Source: Siphonodentalium dalli (lineage: Eukaryota; Mollusca; Scaphopoda; Gadilida; Siphonodentaliidae). From it: a DNA stretch of 64,000 nucleotides. The notes beneath the pieces were generated by a model. The model worked only from the letters and a program-made list of their open reading frames with translations, was not told the DNA's origin and did no database searches. The stretch covers positions 2,017,462 to 2,081,461 of the forward strand of contig CP136069.1 of assembly GCA_032622095.1 (NCBI GenBank), read 5' to 3'. This document shows, piece by piece, positions 12,636 to 24,393 of the stretch (the first letter of the stretch is position 1; each line of letters begins with the position of its first letter). A program made the position numbers and the translations under genes.

Positions 12636-14150
12636 TTAAAATAAACATGAATGACTGTCGACATTTTGTCCAGTGTAAACGAAAGCTCCGAAACTGAAAT
12701 ACAACTTCAAAAGAAAACACCGCCAAAATGCTCTTTTCAAAACCGGGAACACGTGTTGTTTACAGTCTCAACGATATTACATAACGCGGAATCTGAGACG
12801 GATATACGATGGATAACGCTATCGGTTGCTCAGTCTCATAGCAACCCATAGCTACTCGCGTCGTCGGTCCATCGGCAATCTCCGAGCTTTTTACTTCCAT
12901 TTTAAAGCTATAATTCCCGTCGTATTTAGTCGTCCTATAGTGGCTAATTGCTGGCTATAATTATATTTAATAGCATGCGAACATCCGCGATGTAGAATAA
13001 GAATTATTAGGTGTATATATACATAATTTTCTGGAATTAAATGCGACAAAAACAGCTAAGATCGACATGTGTACTTACATTTCTGTCAAAGTATATTTGA
13101 AATTTCGAGTTGGCAATTTCGACTCGAATTCGAATCGAATTTGACTTTCGAATCGAATATCGAATATTCGCAGGAGCCTAACTGCGGCCCAACTGTAGTT
13201 AGTATGTGGAGCATCGGTGTAGAAGGTTTTGCATTTTGGCCGCGGTGGCAACGCTAACCACACCATGGTTAAGTAGTGGAGACTTGTTTTGTCAAGCTGA
13301 GTAGGTTGTTTGTATAGCATGTGATTGACTACCCTGCGATCTTTCCAGCCAAAATTTTTATGTATACACGACTGCGATTACGTCACAAGTGGATACGACA
13401 CAATTTTTAATCTAAAATCAAACGGTGCTTGATATTATTTCTTGACTTGTGATTTTGACGTGAGCATGCGCAGTCTAACTATCGGTTACTTCCTACGACG
13501 AAAATCCTTCCACTTACCGGTATGATTGAATCGTGGTTGTCTGAAAGCTCACTAAGTAGATAATATTATTTCATTTCCAATTTCCAACAACACCTAATTT
13601 CGAATTAATGGAATATGCACAAGTCATCAATAGCCAAAATTAGTTTTTGCACCTTTTATAGCTCGAACAAGTTATTACAGACCACAGTTGTTGGAAACTT
13701 GTGTCAAAACTTCGAAAGAATAAATATCTCCACCTCTACTAGTACTTACAATACTGTCAATAGCAAGCCCACGGGTAGCCATGGGGCTTCGTACCCTTTG
13801 AACGAACTGCCCTTTTTACTGCAAGTGCCCGGTGGTGGTGATCGCCATTCAGGTGAACATGTCATGTGCAGCATTTGCTGTGCGGCAATTACCGACAGGG
13901 ACCTCTCTTCGAACGAACGATGTATATACGTACCAGTATATATATATAGTCACATGTACTTAATGCAGACTTAGTCTCGACAGAGACTGGTGCACACAAA
14001 TTCAATAAATACAAATGTATAAACTGCCAACCCATGTCGGTATAAAGCTGCTATTACAGACATGCGGCTGATGCATGAGGCTACATGTAGATGGGTTTTT
14101 ATATATAGGCACAACGTTTCAAATCATATATATTATATAAATCACTGGGT

Positions 14151-14211
14151 TTGTGGCTGATGCAGTTAAGCACATATTTAAATCGAATGGGTTTAACTGC
14201 ATCAGCCACAA
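14151..14211. repeat. Perfect 19-bp inverted repeat
   Basis: TTGTGGCTGATGCAGTTAA (14151-14169) is mirrored by its exact reverse complement at 14193-14211, with a 23-base loop. It may be a small fold-back remnant. Confidence 0.8.
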
Positions 14212-14831
14212 CCTCAGTTGTCGCACGCGTCAGTCGCAGGTCTGTGAAAACAGGAATTCGACTTGCATAAAGTAGCCTGACAGAATCACTGGATATAAAG
14301 ACCAATGTATACAGCAAAAGGGTATCGTGTAAACTATATCCTTCGAATGTCCGGCGAATGTCATATTAGCCTATAGCCGGGGCAGAGACTGGTAATGCTA
14401 CAATTAACCTATGTCCATCAACCGTGGTCAAAATTTTCAACTGTTCTAAATATCGTTGAATTCCAGACATGTACTAGTACATTTATAGTCAGAAATTTCA
14501 CAAGAAACAATAGGTTGAAATCTTTTTGTAGATTGATTATCAAACAATCTATTAGTGTGGAATAATTTGTGTTAGACCAACAGATCAGGTCTGATGTTTC
14601 TAAAACCTTGAGGCTACGCAATAGATGCTATAGGATTTTGCAATTTGTATGTTCAAATTTCAAATGTTCTCACACGGCCCAGTGAATTCTGTGTCACTGA
14701 TCACACAAGGATGGAGTTGTATTAATAATAATAACATGCATGAGCGTTATGTTTTATTAACAGCCCTTGGACCTATTTGTGGTCCTTGACTGTCGGGACA
14801 TTATTTAATGCCCTCCAATATTATTATTATA

Positions 14832-14844
14832 CCCCCCCCCCCCC
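14832..14844 (+). repeat. 13-base C homopolymer
   Basis: Thirteen consecutive C, next to an ATT triplet run (TTATTATTAT). Confidence 0.9.
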
Positions 14845-15046
14845 TCCTGCAAGTTGTGGGGGGTTATACTGGAAACATTTAAGCCCTCCTTCTGTCCATG
14901 GACACAAATTTGTGCAGAGTATTTCTGAGTCATTTTTAATCATTTTCCATGAAATTTGGCACAGACAGCAACCACAATGATAACATGTGCACCTGTGATT
15001 ATGAAGTCTGTCCAATTGTTTTTAGTTATCCCCCTTTTTGACTTAA

Positions 15047-15443
15047 ATGTACTCAATCCGATCAGAGGGTCCCCATCGCAACAGATTCCAACAACAACAA
15101 AATTTTATCAAAGGTCTCTTTAGTTATCAGAATCAAATAATTATCCAAAAATAATGCTAATAATGCTGTGAACTATCGTATATAATTGCCCAAAATCTGT
15201 TGTATAGCAACATTTTGTTCAATGGAATTTAGTATCAAAAGTATGTCGGTCGGCTTTTTCGGGAAACTTCTGTGACAGAAAGTATTCCTGATAATGAAAA
15301 ATAATAGATTTCTAAAATCGATATCTAATAAATCTGAGCTTTGATGGGTGCCTTCCTCGACTCGAATCAAATATTGTTTACCCCTGAAGCCAGCGAAGCC
15401 ATTGAAATAGTAATTGAGAGGAGTTTTATCTGATTGAGTATCT
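15047..15443. mobile_element. TTAA-flanked palindromic MITE, copy 2
   Basis: Flanked by TTAA at 15043-15046 and 15444-15447; 397 bp long. It starts ATGTACTCAATCCGATCAG and ends CTGATTGAGTATCT. The interior carries the same ATTCCAACAACAACA and TTCCTCGACTCGAATCAA blocks as copy 1. It has no coding capacity. Confidence 0.85.
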
Positions 15444-15890
15444 TTAAGAAATGTTTTAATATATTATACATGGGTATTACTTTGAGCTTTTGTTCCTATA
15501 ATTTTTGGTCAATTGTTTCAAAACTTTCAGACATTTAGTACCATGGGAAACTGCATTATTCCTACATTTTTTGTTAAATTTTTTTAAATGGCAGATATTT
15601 ATTACCATGGGAATCTGTGCACCTGCGATTTTAAAGTCGGTCAGAGTGCACTTGCACTTTACTTGCTACCAAAGCTCATATACAGAGAATACTCTTTTTT
15701 ATTTTATCTTCTTTTTTCCCCCGTTTCATGCAGAACATAACTCAACATTTGAGTTGAGTTGCTATGGATGCTTGCGACAAAAATGGCCAAGATAAGTTCA
15801 TCATTAGTTATTGTCGTTAAAGAGACTGTTCAGCAGACATTCTACTAGTACTTATGTTCCAATTCACAATTTTAACTGGCTCCAACTTGA

Positions 15891-16177
15891 TTGGTTTGGT
15901 TTATTAGGGTTTATCGTCATTCTAGCCGCTAGGCCACACATGATGTTGTCAATTTTACTGGTGGAGGAAAGACCACGCAGAGGCTTGATTTCACCAAGAA
16001 ATCGTCCCACTGCGTATAGAAACCACCAACCCCCAGAAAGCAACTGACAAAACTTGCCCAGATACATGATTCCAGTCACCCTTCCTGACAGGGTTCGAAC
16101 CAGCTTCGTCAGCGCTGGACGGCCTGTGACGGTGTAATTCACCTGGCACACTACCGATTCGACCACCGGGGGCTCCT
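15891..16177 (-). mobile_element. tRNA-derived SINE with 12-bp TSD
   Basis: On the minus strand the 5' end (16173 downward) looks like a tRNA: GCCCCCGGTGG, A box TGGTCGAATCGG (16165-16154) and B box GGTTCGAACCC (about 16101-16091). These are the internal promoter elements used by RNA polymerase III. A tRNA-unrelated body of about 200 bp follows. The unit is bounded by the perfect 12-bp duplication GCTCCAACTTGA at 15879-15890 and 16178-16189, a hallmark of LINE-mediated insertion. Length is 287 bp. The 3' end is TAATAAACCAAACCAA rather than poly(A), which would suit a LINE partner recognising a specific tail. The SINE subfamily is not resolved. Confidence 0.85.
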
Positions 16178-16189
16178 GCTCCAACTTGA

Positions 16190-17924
16190 AAACAAATTTG
16201 ACTTCTTGTCTGATATAATACAACATGTGTTGGATATTTTAGGAGGTGGTGTGGGGAAGGGTGGCTTTATACATTTCAAATTCAAGGTGCATCCCTCCCC
16301 AATGGAGACGCTCCATCCACGTCCCTGATGATTGTTGGTGAAGTACATATGTGATTTTATAGCCCTGGAAGTTATTGCTGTGGCCAATTTTCAGATTTCA
16401 TGTGTATGTATACAATTGCAATTAAATAACTAGTCTGAGTAATAGCTTTTTCTAATGAAAACAATATTGTAATAAGTGTTTACTAATTTTTGCAGATAAC
16501 CTCAGCTTATCGTAAGAATGAGTGATGTGATCCTCTGAATTTGCTGCAAGACAACTTCGCCATAATTCTGGAATTTGTGAGAGGACAAAACATTTCCAAT
16601 GGCAGTCTGTGTCTGTGAGTAAAATATAATAATGTTACTTTGCATTTCAACTAATCTTTTAATTTTGCGGGGCATTGGGGCTACATGATCGGACTCACAT
16701 GTATCACAACCTACATGCACATGTACAGTCGGTCAGGATGCTGAAATCAATCATCCAGATGAACTACTCTCATAATGAGGGAGTGCTTACGACTCTACGC
16801 CAATGCCATCGATGTGTGCTTCTTACGGAACACTCATTTTAGCACTGCGAAGCTCAACAGGGATATTATATAGATATATTCTTCGCTGATGTTGAATCAA
16901 ATATGAATCATATACTCATGCAGCAGCATGTGTTTAATTGAATATGATTTTTTTAATATTTGCAGGATCCTAAAATTAAGTTACCCCTAGTGTCATCGAG
17001 AATCTTTTATCAAATGAGTTGCAGAAGGTGCATGGATATATTTTGCGACAGCAAAACTCGAGCAGAATGTAATTATTCACTGTCCACCATGATTTTGATA
17101 AAATATTTGAGATTATGGTACAAGTTGTGTTCTGTATTTATTCTACACCATTGTGTCAATCCATGAGTCAGCTACCTTTATTGTGATTTAAGTCTGATGG
17201 ATAACCGGTTATGATCGGGACATCACCTGAAGCTGATTGTTGACATACTAAATGTACCTATAATAGCTGTTTGTCACCTTTCTTGGTGCCAACATCAACA
17301 AAAAATAGTTCCGGCTTCTATTCCACTAGAGGCATACAATAATAGGTATTCAATGGTGAGATTTGGTTGAATAGTCAATAGGTGTGGAATAAAGCTTTAT
17401 TTTATTTTACTTCTAATTACACAGCTGCAATATTTTGGTCTATTTCGTAAATTCAGTTACATTGTTGGTATAATTTTTCAGCTTGTCCACGATAGTGCAA
17501 TCCTGATGTCATTGAGACTCACAACATATTTGACATCAATCATGACAGCCTATCCAGTACCAGAGAATTAATTTAATTTCTTGCCATGTTCAATATATAG
17601 CTAACTTGCCTAGATAGTGGACAAATATTATTACTTGATTGAATATTGGTGTGTAGGAAATACAAAACCAAACCACACCTGCAAACAATTGTCCTCTTAT
17701 CTGTTATGTTAAAGTGTTATGCTGCAAGATGCAATTTGACACTGGCCACTCATGTAATATTTCATGGAACTTGAGCCCCAACAAATTGGTGCAATAACGT
17801 TCACCGCATTGACAGTCTGTATACTAACTATACTCACATGTTTTTTTAATATTTGGAGTGATTATTTATTTTACTTCATTGTATAATAATTATATAAAGC
17901 ATTTCATGTATAATTTAGCGTGCA
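16190..17924. other. No recognisable gene
   Basis: AT-rich sequence. Two places resemble 3' splice sites (TTTTTGCAG at about 16488-16496 and AATATTTGCAG at about 16956-16966), but no ORF beside them encodes a recognisable domain. Confidence 0.4.
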
Positions 17925-18352
17925 AACTCTCAAGTTGATTCAATGAACCCCATATATTCAGCTTCCAACAACATATTTTGAAATGCTGCTTCAGTTATCA
18001 GAATCGATTAATTGCTCAAAAATAATGTCAATTATAGTATAAAATTGCTCAAAATGTGTTATTTATCAACATGTTTTTCAATGAAAATTTTGCCTCATTA
18101 TCAACACAAAGCTACTTGATTCTAGAGTTATCTTCAACCGCAATTTGGTCCAAGACCATTGGCCCGTTGACTTTTTCCCAGGCACTATTAAGTCTCGATG
18201 GTGAAAAATAATAGATTTAAAAATGAATATGTAATAACTCTTAGCTTTGGTGGGTGGGTTCATCGACTCAAATCAAATATCCTCCCACCCGAATCCAAAT
18301 ATATTGTAATTGAGCCTTATTGAGGGCATCTAATCGGATGATGCATACTTAA
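17925..18352. mobile_element. Diverged copy of the TTAA MITE family
   Basis: Contains blocks in the same order as copies 1 and 2: CAACAACATATTTTGA, TCAGTTATCAGAATCGATTA, GGTGAAAAATAATAGATTT and TTCATCGACTCAAATCAAAT. The right side reaches CATACTTAATATT. The left end is too degraded to confirm TTAA. It is probably older than the other copies. Confidence 0.65.
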
Positions 18353-18738
18353 TATTGATTATATTTAAACAGTTTACAGCTCTGTTTGTTCTGAGCAATA
18401 ACTATTTCTAAAAATAGTGACAAATATATGTCCCACAGGGCAACTTGATAGTCACATTATATAAGGAAATCAATATTAATTGATAGTAGTGTTCCCAGGT
18501 AGGTGTTTTTGATTCATTTCTCTTATGTTATACCGAGGAAACTACATTGTATATACTTGTTGTGGGAACAGATAATTCATCTTTAAATTGAAGCCTGGAA
18601 ATCATAGAGTGTGTCATTTCATGTTTGGGAAATATGATTAACATTGGTACAAGTGACCTAGATAGCTGGAACCTGATTTGTGGATTTTCATCAACAAGTT
18701 GGGTGAGGTGTGTCTGAAAATGGTTGGTTAAATGTTAA

Positions 18739-19137
18739 AGGTACTCAATCCGATTAGACCCTCATAAATTACTATTTCTTTGGCTTCGGAGGTAAAAAAA
18801 ATAATTGATTCGAGTCGAGTAACCTACCCATCAACACTCAGAGTGATCAGATATAAATTTTTGAAGTTTTGTTATCTCTTGTTTCTGGCCCAGAACATGC
18901 CGTCAAAAGGAAGTTCTCAGTGCTTCATTTTAGAGTTATCCATCTTCGTCCGTTTGAATAAATGTTTCTGTTGCAATTATTAGTACACATCTCGAGAAAA
19001 TTACAAATTTAAAAAAAGAATCAATATCTGATCATTCCGAGCTTTGATGGATGGGTTCCTCGACTCAAATTAATTATTTTTAACCCCTGAAGCCGAAGAA
19101 ATAGTAATTTAGGGGTGCTTAATCAGATTGAGTACCT
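18739..19137. mobile_element. TTAA-flanked palindromic MITE, copy 3
   Basis: Clean example of the family, 399 bp. TTAA lies at 18735-18738 and 19138-19141. The termini AGGTACTCAATCCGATTA and TAATCAGATTGAGTACCT are inverted, and the related arms continue inward through TACTATTTCTTTGGCTTC / GAAGCCGAAGAAATAGTA. No ORF. Confidence 0.9.
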
Positions 19138-19141
19138 TTAA

Positions 19142-20276
19142 GATCCATGCTATAATAGATTTTTTTCAGTTCAAATCATGACATACATAAAAAATAATTT
19201 AAAATTCTGACTTCATATATTTATTTTTTCAGGATGACTACAGAATTAGATATACAATGTGCTATATGAAGAAGTAGAGGTCTACCATACAGTAATGATA
19301 TGTTACTACTTCTAGCTTCAAAATGCCATGAGTTGAATTTCCCATTCAAGGTGGATGACAAACAGTATTTATGGACCAGTTCTCAAATGTGTGACAATCT
19401 TCATCCGTGTAATATCATACACATGCTTTGTAAATTACCATGCAATATGTTATTGTGAAGGAGGATGGATGATAAGTCACATTATTGTGATTGATGATCT
19501 GACAATCTTCAACTAAGGAATTTTCTGTTCTCTGTTCATTAAAATCATGATAAAAGAAGCCTTGATTTTGGCTAACTACAGGATTGGAGCAGTGGTCATA
19601 CTATTATTCCTCTAATTTATTAACTGACTGAAACAGCTGAAGTGGACTATCTAATAACATTTCTCCAGTGAACATGTCTGCTTGTGCCTCAACTGTTACT
19701 GTAGTGTCAACCAGAGTTTGAAGGCTCCTGCAGCACATGCAATATGAATTTTCAGCTTCATTTGTTGGATATGTAGTTATATACCATTAAAATAAAGTTC
19801 ATGTAAAATAATTATACTCTTTGAGAATAAACTTTCCTCTATCAAAGTAATGGTGCTAACATTGTATTGAAAAACGATGTCAGTTTAATATAATATGGGT
19901 TTATTTATCTGCTGAAAATAGGATAAGTCAGTGGGGTGTACAATTAAATAACATCAAAGAGACCATATTTTATCTTGGTGTTTGGTGTGATGACACCTTA
20001 TCAGTGTTCTGTGTATTCTGCTTCTGAATTGTAATGTTCATGTAAGCATTGATACTGAATCTTAATTGCCATGATACACATGAAAGTAATAGAGAAGTGA
20101 TTCCTGTTCAATGACTGGTGGTATCCTAACTACAGTATATGTAACGCAACAGAAATTGCTGGTCCCACTTTTACTTGTAACTTCTTTCGTAAATTTTAAC
20201 AGTACTTATCTGACAGTGCTGTCTCGTCAAAAGTTCAAAACAGATAAAAACGATAAATTTAATATATGCTCAGTTT
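19142..20276. other. No recognisable gene
   Basis: AT-rich. A TTATTTTTTCAG/GATGAC junction at about 19230 resembles a 3' splice site. The following GATGACTACAGAAT recurs at about 20371 at the end of the first 345-bp repeat unit, so this may be a decayed copy of the same sequence. Confidence 0.4.
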
Positions 20277-21065
20277 TCGAAAAAACCTCATGTCATTGAT
20301 GCGGGAGAGGTGGCTTGGAATCATTCCAAAGATCCTCATGCCCTGTCCATTGAAGAGGTGACTTCGATGATGACTACAGAATAAGAGCAATTATTAAAAT
20401 GCATGTAACATGCATGTAACTCTATTCATAATAGCATTGTTTGTATTGTCATTGCCATTTTATTGTACCGGTATATATGAATTTCAATGCCAACTTTCTC
20501 TGAAGTTAGTTCCATTCCACAAATCCGTTATACATGTATATGATAACTAATGGGTTGATACTTTTTGGAGAGTGTTGTGTCCTCTTGTCAAAACTTATCA
20601 AAATGATATTTTCATGCTCACTCAGTTTTTGAAAAATCCTCTTGTCATTGACAAGGGAGAGGTGACTTGGAGTCATTCTAAAGATCCTCATACCCTGTCA
20701 ATTGAAGAGGTGACTTCGATGCCTTATCCTGGATGCAAGCAATTAAAATATAAACTTGACTGCATCTAACTTTTCCGGTTCAATATAATTGTTTAATTGC
20801 CAATTTATTTTACAGGCAAATGACAATGCCAACTATGGGTGATGTTCGATCAATTAAGCGTACTGGATGTATATCTAATAGCACATTCCTCAGGATTTTA
20901 TTCTGGGTAACATTTTTCTGACAATGCTGTGTTTTCTCAACAAAATTTATCAATATGATACTTTCATTCTCAGTTTTTGAAAGATCTTCTTGTCATTGAC
21001 ATGGGAGAGGTGGCTTGGAGTCAATCCGAAGATCCTCGTGCCCTGTCAATTGAAGAAGTGGCTTC
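20277..21065 (+). repeat. Three copies of a block of about 95 bp, spaced about 345 bp
   Basis: A block running from TTTTTGAAAAATCCTCTTG through GGGAGAGGTGACTTGG and AAAGATCCTCATRCCCTGTC to TTGAAGAGGTGACTTC occurs at about 20277, 20625 and 20968. In the second and third copies it is open in frame and gives related peptides (VIDKGEVTWS and VIDMGEVAWS, then LSIEEV). It could be a tandemly duplicated exon or transposon fragment; I do not recognise the peptide. Confidence 0.7.
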
Positions 21066-21279
21066 AAAACTGAGAATGAAAGTATCATATTGATAAATTT
21101 TGTTGAGAAAACACAGCATTGTCAGAAAAATGTTACCCAGAATAAAATTCCGAGGAATGTGCTATTAGATATACATCCAGTACACTTAATTGATCGAACA
21201 TCACCCATAGTTGGCATTGTCATTTGCCTGTAAAATAAATTGGCAATTAAACAATTATATTGAACCGGAAAAGTTAGAT
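20764..21279. repeat. Large inverted repeat, arms about 216 bp, loop about 82 bp
   Basis: The left arm (20764-20980, ATCTAACTTTTCCGGTTC onward) is matched almost perfectly by the reverse complement at 21063-21279 (ending GAACCGGAAAAGTTAGAT). Only scattered mismatches are visible. The third copy of the 95-bp block forms the loop. Near-perfect arms imply a recent origin or maintenance by gene conversion. Confidence 0.9.
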
Positions 21280-21589
21280 AAATAGTGAGTTAAACTTTTC
21301 TTGCCCATTTCATTGTCATTGCAAATTTATTATACCAGTACATGTAAATGCCAATGTAATATGAGGTCCATTCAGCATATATAACATATGATAGCATGTT
21401 TTTCATGATTTGTTTTGGCCAATAAAAGAAAAGAAGTAATAATTATGGCTTTCAATATCAAACATTCTTACTGTGATGGCCTAAATTCAGTGGCCTCAAC
21501 CATGCGATTCTGATTCGACATTACAGTTGCTACATCACCCAAAAATGTCCAATATTTGCAAAAAAAATGCATGTAAATTTATTACACAT

Positions 21590-22027
21590 AAAGTGTATAG
21601 ATTAGTTGGTACACAGTGTGTGTACCAAATATGCACAATACTGGGTACTATATACTACAAAATTGTGTAGGTTGTTACACAGATGTGTATAAATAAAGTA
21701 CACACTACTGTGTACTATGTACACAAATGTGTATAAATAAAGTACACACTAACTGTGTATTATCTGTGTACTAACTGTGTAGTAACTGTCTACCAACTGT
21801 TTACTACACACAAGTGTATAGCGACTACACATACATGTGTGTATAGAGCTACACGTATTGTGTGTACCAAAAATTGCTCTATACACATACAGGTGTGTGT
21901 ATAGAGCTACACATATTGTGTGTACCAAAATTGCTCTACAGTTTCTACACATAATTGTTGGAGAGCAGATGTTACACATATATGTGTACAAAGTGTGTAA
22001 CGTTTCTACACAGTGTTTTTTAGAGAG
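21590..22027 (-). repeat. Right terminus and subterminal TGTGTA cluster of the 11.9-kb insert
   Basis: Dense TGTGTA/TACACA motifs, including a repeated block of about 66-70 bp (GTGTGTATAGAGCTACAC followed by TTGTGTGTACCAAAA and TTGCTCTA, twice between 21835 and 21957). ATAAATAAAGTACACACT also occurs twice (21690 and 21734). The end is ACTGTGTAG inverted, then TTAGAGAG. It mirrors the left end of the insert. Confidence 0.65.
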
Positions 22028-23166
22028 TATACCGCGGCACCACCTCGCTTAGACTGTATTCTTCATGCGATGTTTATATGAACACTGGTTCAGTGTATCA
22101 TGGTATGTATAGTATCGTTGATCATGTATCGTTATTTATACCGTATCATGAACAAGTGTATCTTTACATCCCTAGTTTAAAGTATACAGCGGCACCACCT
22201 CGCTTAGACTGTATTCTTCATGCGATGTTTATATGAACACTGTTTCAGTGTATCATGATATGTATAGTATTGTTGACCATGTATCGTTATTAATATCGTA
22301 TCACGAACAAGGGTATCGTTACATCCCTAGATTAAAGTATACCGCGGCACCACCTCGCTTAGACTGCATTCTTCATGCGATGTTTATATGAACACTGGTT
22401 CAGTGTATCATGGTATGTATAGTATCGTTGATCATGTATCGTTATTAATATCGTATCATGAACAAGTGTATCTTTACATCCCTAGTTTAAAGTATACAGC
22501 GGCACCACCTCGCTTAGACTGTATTCTTCATGCGATGTTTATATGAACACTGTTTCAGTGTATCATGATATGTATAGTATTGTTGACCATGTATCGTTAT
22601 TAATATCGTATCACGAACAAGGGTATCGTTACATCCCTAGATTAAAGTATACCGCGGCACCACCTCGCTTAGACTGCATTCTTCATGCGATGTTTATATG
22701 AACACTGGTTCAGTGTATCATGGTATGTATAGTATCGTTGATCATGTATCGTTATTAATATCGTATCATGAACAAGTGTATCGTTACATCCCTAGTTTAA
22801 AGTATACCGCGGCACCACCTCGCTTAGACTGCATTCTTCATGCGATATTTATATGAACACTGGTTCAGTGTATCATGATATGTATAGTATCGTTGATCAT
22901 GCATCGTTATTCATATCGTATCATGAACAAGGGTATCGTTTCATACCTATAGTTTAAAGTATACAGCGGCACCATCTCGCGTAGACTGCATTTTTTATGC
23001 GATGTTTATATGAACACTGGTTCAGTGTATCATGGTATGTATAGTATCGTTGATCATGTATCGTGATTAATATCGTATCATGAACAAGGGTATCGTTACA
23101 TCCCTAGTTTAATGTATACCGCGGCACCACCTCGCTTAGACTGTATTCTTCATGCGAAGTTTATAT
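22028..23166 (+). repeat. 155-bp satellite array (right block)
   Basis: The same satellite, orientation and phase as 1-10098, resuming at TATACCGCGGCACC. It has about seven monomers, and the variants TGTTTCAGTG and TTGACCATG recur 310 bp apart (22241 and 22551), giving a dimeric higher-order unit. It ends abruptly after ATGCGAAGTTTATATGAA. Confidence 0.95.
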
Positions 23167-23811
23167 GAATTATATATTTTTTCAAATCGTCATTATAAAC
23201 AGACCAGATCATGTTTTTTTTTCTGGGGTGGCGGGATACCCCCCTTCCGACAGTGTAGATATGGTATTTACCAATTGAAAACTTGGTGACTGAAAATGGC
23301 GGCGCCGGATGTTGAACGCTCACATGTTTCAAAATTTCCAGATCAATCAGGACAGAATTAACGCGATGCATGGCACTCACGGAAAATAAATTGGGTGTAA
23401 GCCGGTCATTAAAAAAATGTATGTGGTGTACAACGGTCAAAAAACAAAAATAGACGCTACGTTATTACTTGGTTACCATGGTTAAAAATAATAATATCGC
23501 AGTAAGATTACCTATGGATATCGCATGCATGTCAACTGCTAGCATTCGCTGTCGACGCTGTGATAATATTACCACTTGACCGCGGTTGACTGGCAGTATC
23601 ATCGCGGTCATTACCTGCATACAACCTAGTTAAATGGGTCTATTAATTGTCAGAACACTGTCAGAAAAGAGGCACAGAAACCAAGCTGAAGAACCAGTAG
23701 TTGGTTCTTCGTGCTTCAAACTCAGATGTAGAACCAAAATAACCTACAATTATTGCTATTTTGGTTCTTGAGAATTGAAGAATCAAAAGTGGACATACGG
23801 ATTATTAGCAA
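23167..23811. other. Non-coding stretch with two small hairpins
   Basis: No gene recognised. Two inverted repeats: TGAAGAACCA-gtag-TTGGTTCTTC at about 23685-23712, and AGAACCAAAATA / TATTTTGGTTCT at about 23731-23768. Both contain GAACCA and may be parts of one small fold-back element. Confidence 0.5.
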
Positions 23812-23814
23812 CTA

Positions 23815-24010
23815 AACTTCAATCATCGTAGTCATCACCATTATCATCGTAGTTGTTTTCGTCGTCATTAGCATCGTATGACCGTAATCACCGTAAGCAT
23901 CTTCATCGCAATCGTCAACGCTGTCGTCATCGTAGTCATCACCATTATCATCGTCACAATCACCATCTCTATCTTCGTCGTAGTCACCGTTATAATCGTA
24001 GTCATTATGA
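23815..24010 (-). repeat. Degenerate ATC/GTC triplet repeat
   Basis: Imperfect (ATC/GTC/ACC)n over about 195 bp, with TCATCACCATTATCATCG occurring twice. On the minus strand it reads as an Asp-rich frame, but the sequence is low-complexity and I do not call a gene. Confidence 0.75.
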
Positions 24011-24393
24011 ATGTAGCCCCCTGACCCCTGCCCGGGTGCCACCCATGTTTTCAACATAATTTAATTAGTATCGACGATTTCCCGGCTTCAGTGAATGCAA
24101 GATCGTGCCAAAATTATATACGTTCAAATTGTTCTCGTAGTTTGATTTTAGAATTTTTTGACTGAAATGTCCATCAGAAAGTTGGCAATTTTCAAACCTT
24201 AGGGTGGGTGTCAGGTTGAAAATTTCCCCGAATTGGAAAGCTTGAGGCCAGTCCAGATGCTAAGATTGTCAAATTTTCATGTTCAGATTTCAAAATGTTC
24301 TCACATCGGGCCGAATCATCGTCCGACACGTGTGTCCTGTGCCATTGACAGTAATTAGTTGCTAATTTATTTAAGAAAAAGTAAATCGGTGCA

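Larger units (their letters stand above)
11477..13180 (-). mobile_element. hAT-superfamily relic with perfect 8-bp TSD
   Basis: The element starts TAGGGTCCGGCGAAT and ends ATTCGCAGGAGCCTA, imperfect inverted termini beginning TAGG. It is flanked on both sides by ACTGCGGC (11469-11476 and 13181-13188), a perfect 8-bp target duplication as expected for hAT elements. Both subterminal regions hold clusters of TCGAATCGAAT. The only coding remnant is a BED-type zinc finger on the minus strand. A TTAA-flanked MITE has inserted next to that remnant. The transposase catalytic core is not detectable, so the copy is inactive. Confidence 0.85.
13189..15042. other. Non-coding stretch of the large insert
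   Basis: No recognisable gene. The 119-codon ORF at 13615-13974 has no familiar motif and is probably chance. Near 14850-15010 there is a tract reading TGTGGGGGGTTATACTGG followed by TCCATGGACACAAATTTG and ACCTGTGATTATGAAGTC. Similar phrases recur at 15600-15650, suggesting a dispersed repeat family. Confidence 0.5.
10099..22027. mobile_element. 11.9-kb TA-flanked insertion splitting the satellite
   Basis: The satellite stops inside its usual AAGTATACCGCGG context: AAGTA, then the insert, then TATACCGCGG. An uninterrupted monomer has TATA here, so the two sides together carry one extra TA (10097-10098 and 22028-22029). The insert begins CTCTCTGC and ends TTAGAGAG. Its ends form an imperfect inverted repeat of about 21 bp, each with ACTGTGTAG about 12 bp from the terminus. 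Both ends are rich in TGTGTA/TACACA motifs. No long ORF is present, so no transposase can be assigned. TA duplication is typical of Tc1/mariner and some other DNA transposons, but the termini are not ones I recognise. It may be a non-autonomous or heavily decayed element loaded with later insertions. Confidence 0.7.

Noticed and set aside
13615..13974. 119-codon plus-strand ORF
   Set aside because: No recognisable motif or support from context inside a decayed insert.
16088..16173. Possible tRNA gene on the minus strand
   Set aside because: A and B boxes are present, but the region is the head of a TSD-bounded SINE and does not show a complete cloverleaf.
23812..24057. Asp-rich minus-strand ORF
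   Set aside because: Low-complexity triplet repeat; composition alone explains the frame.
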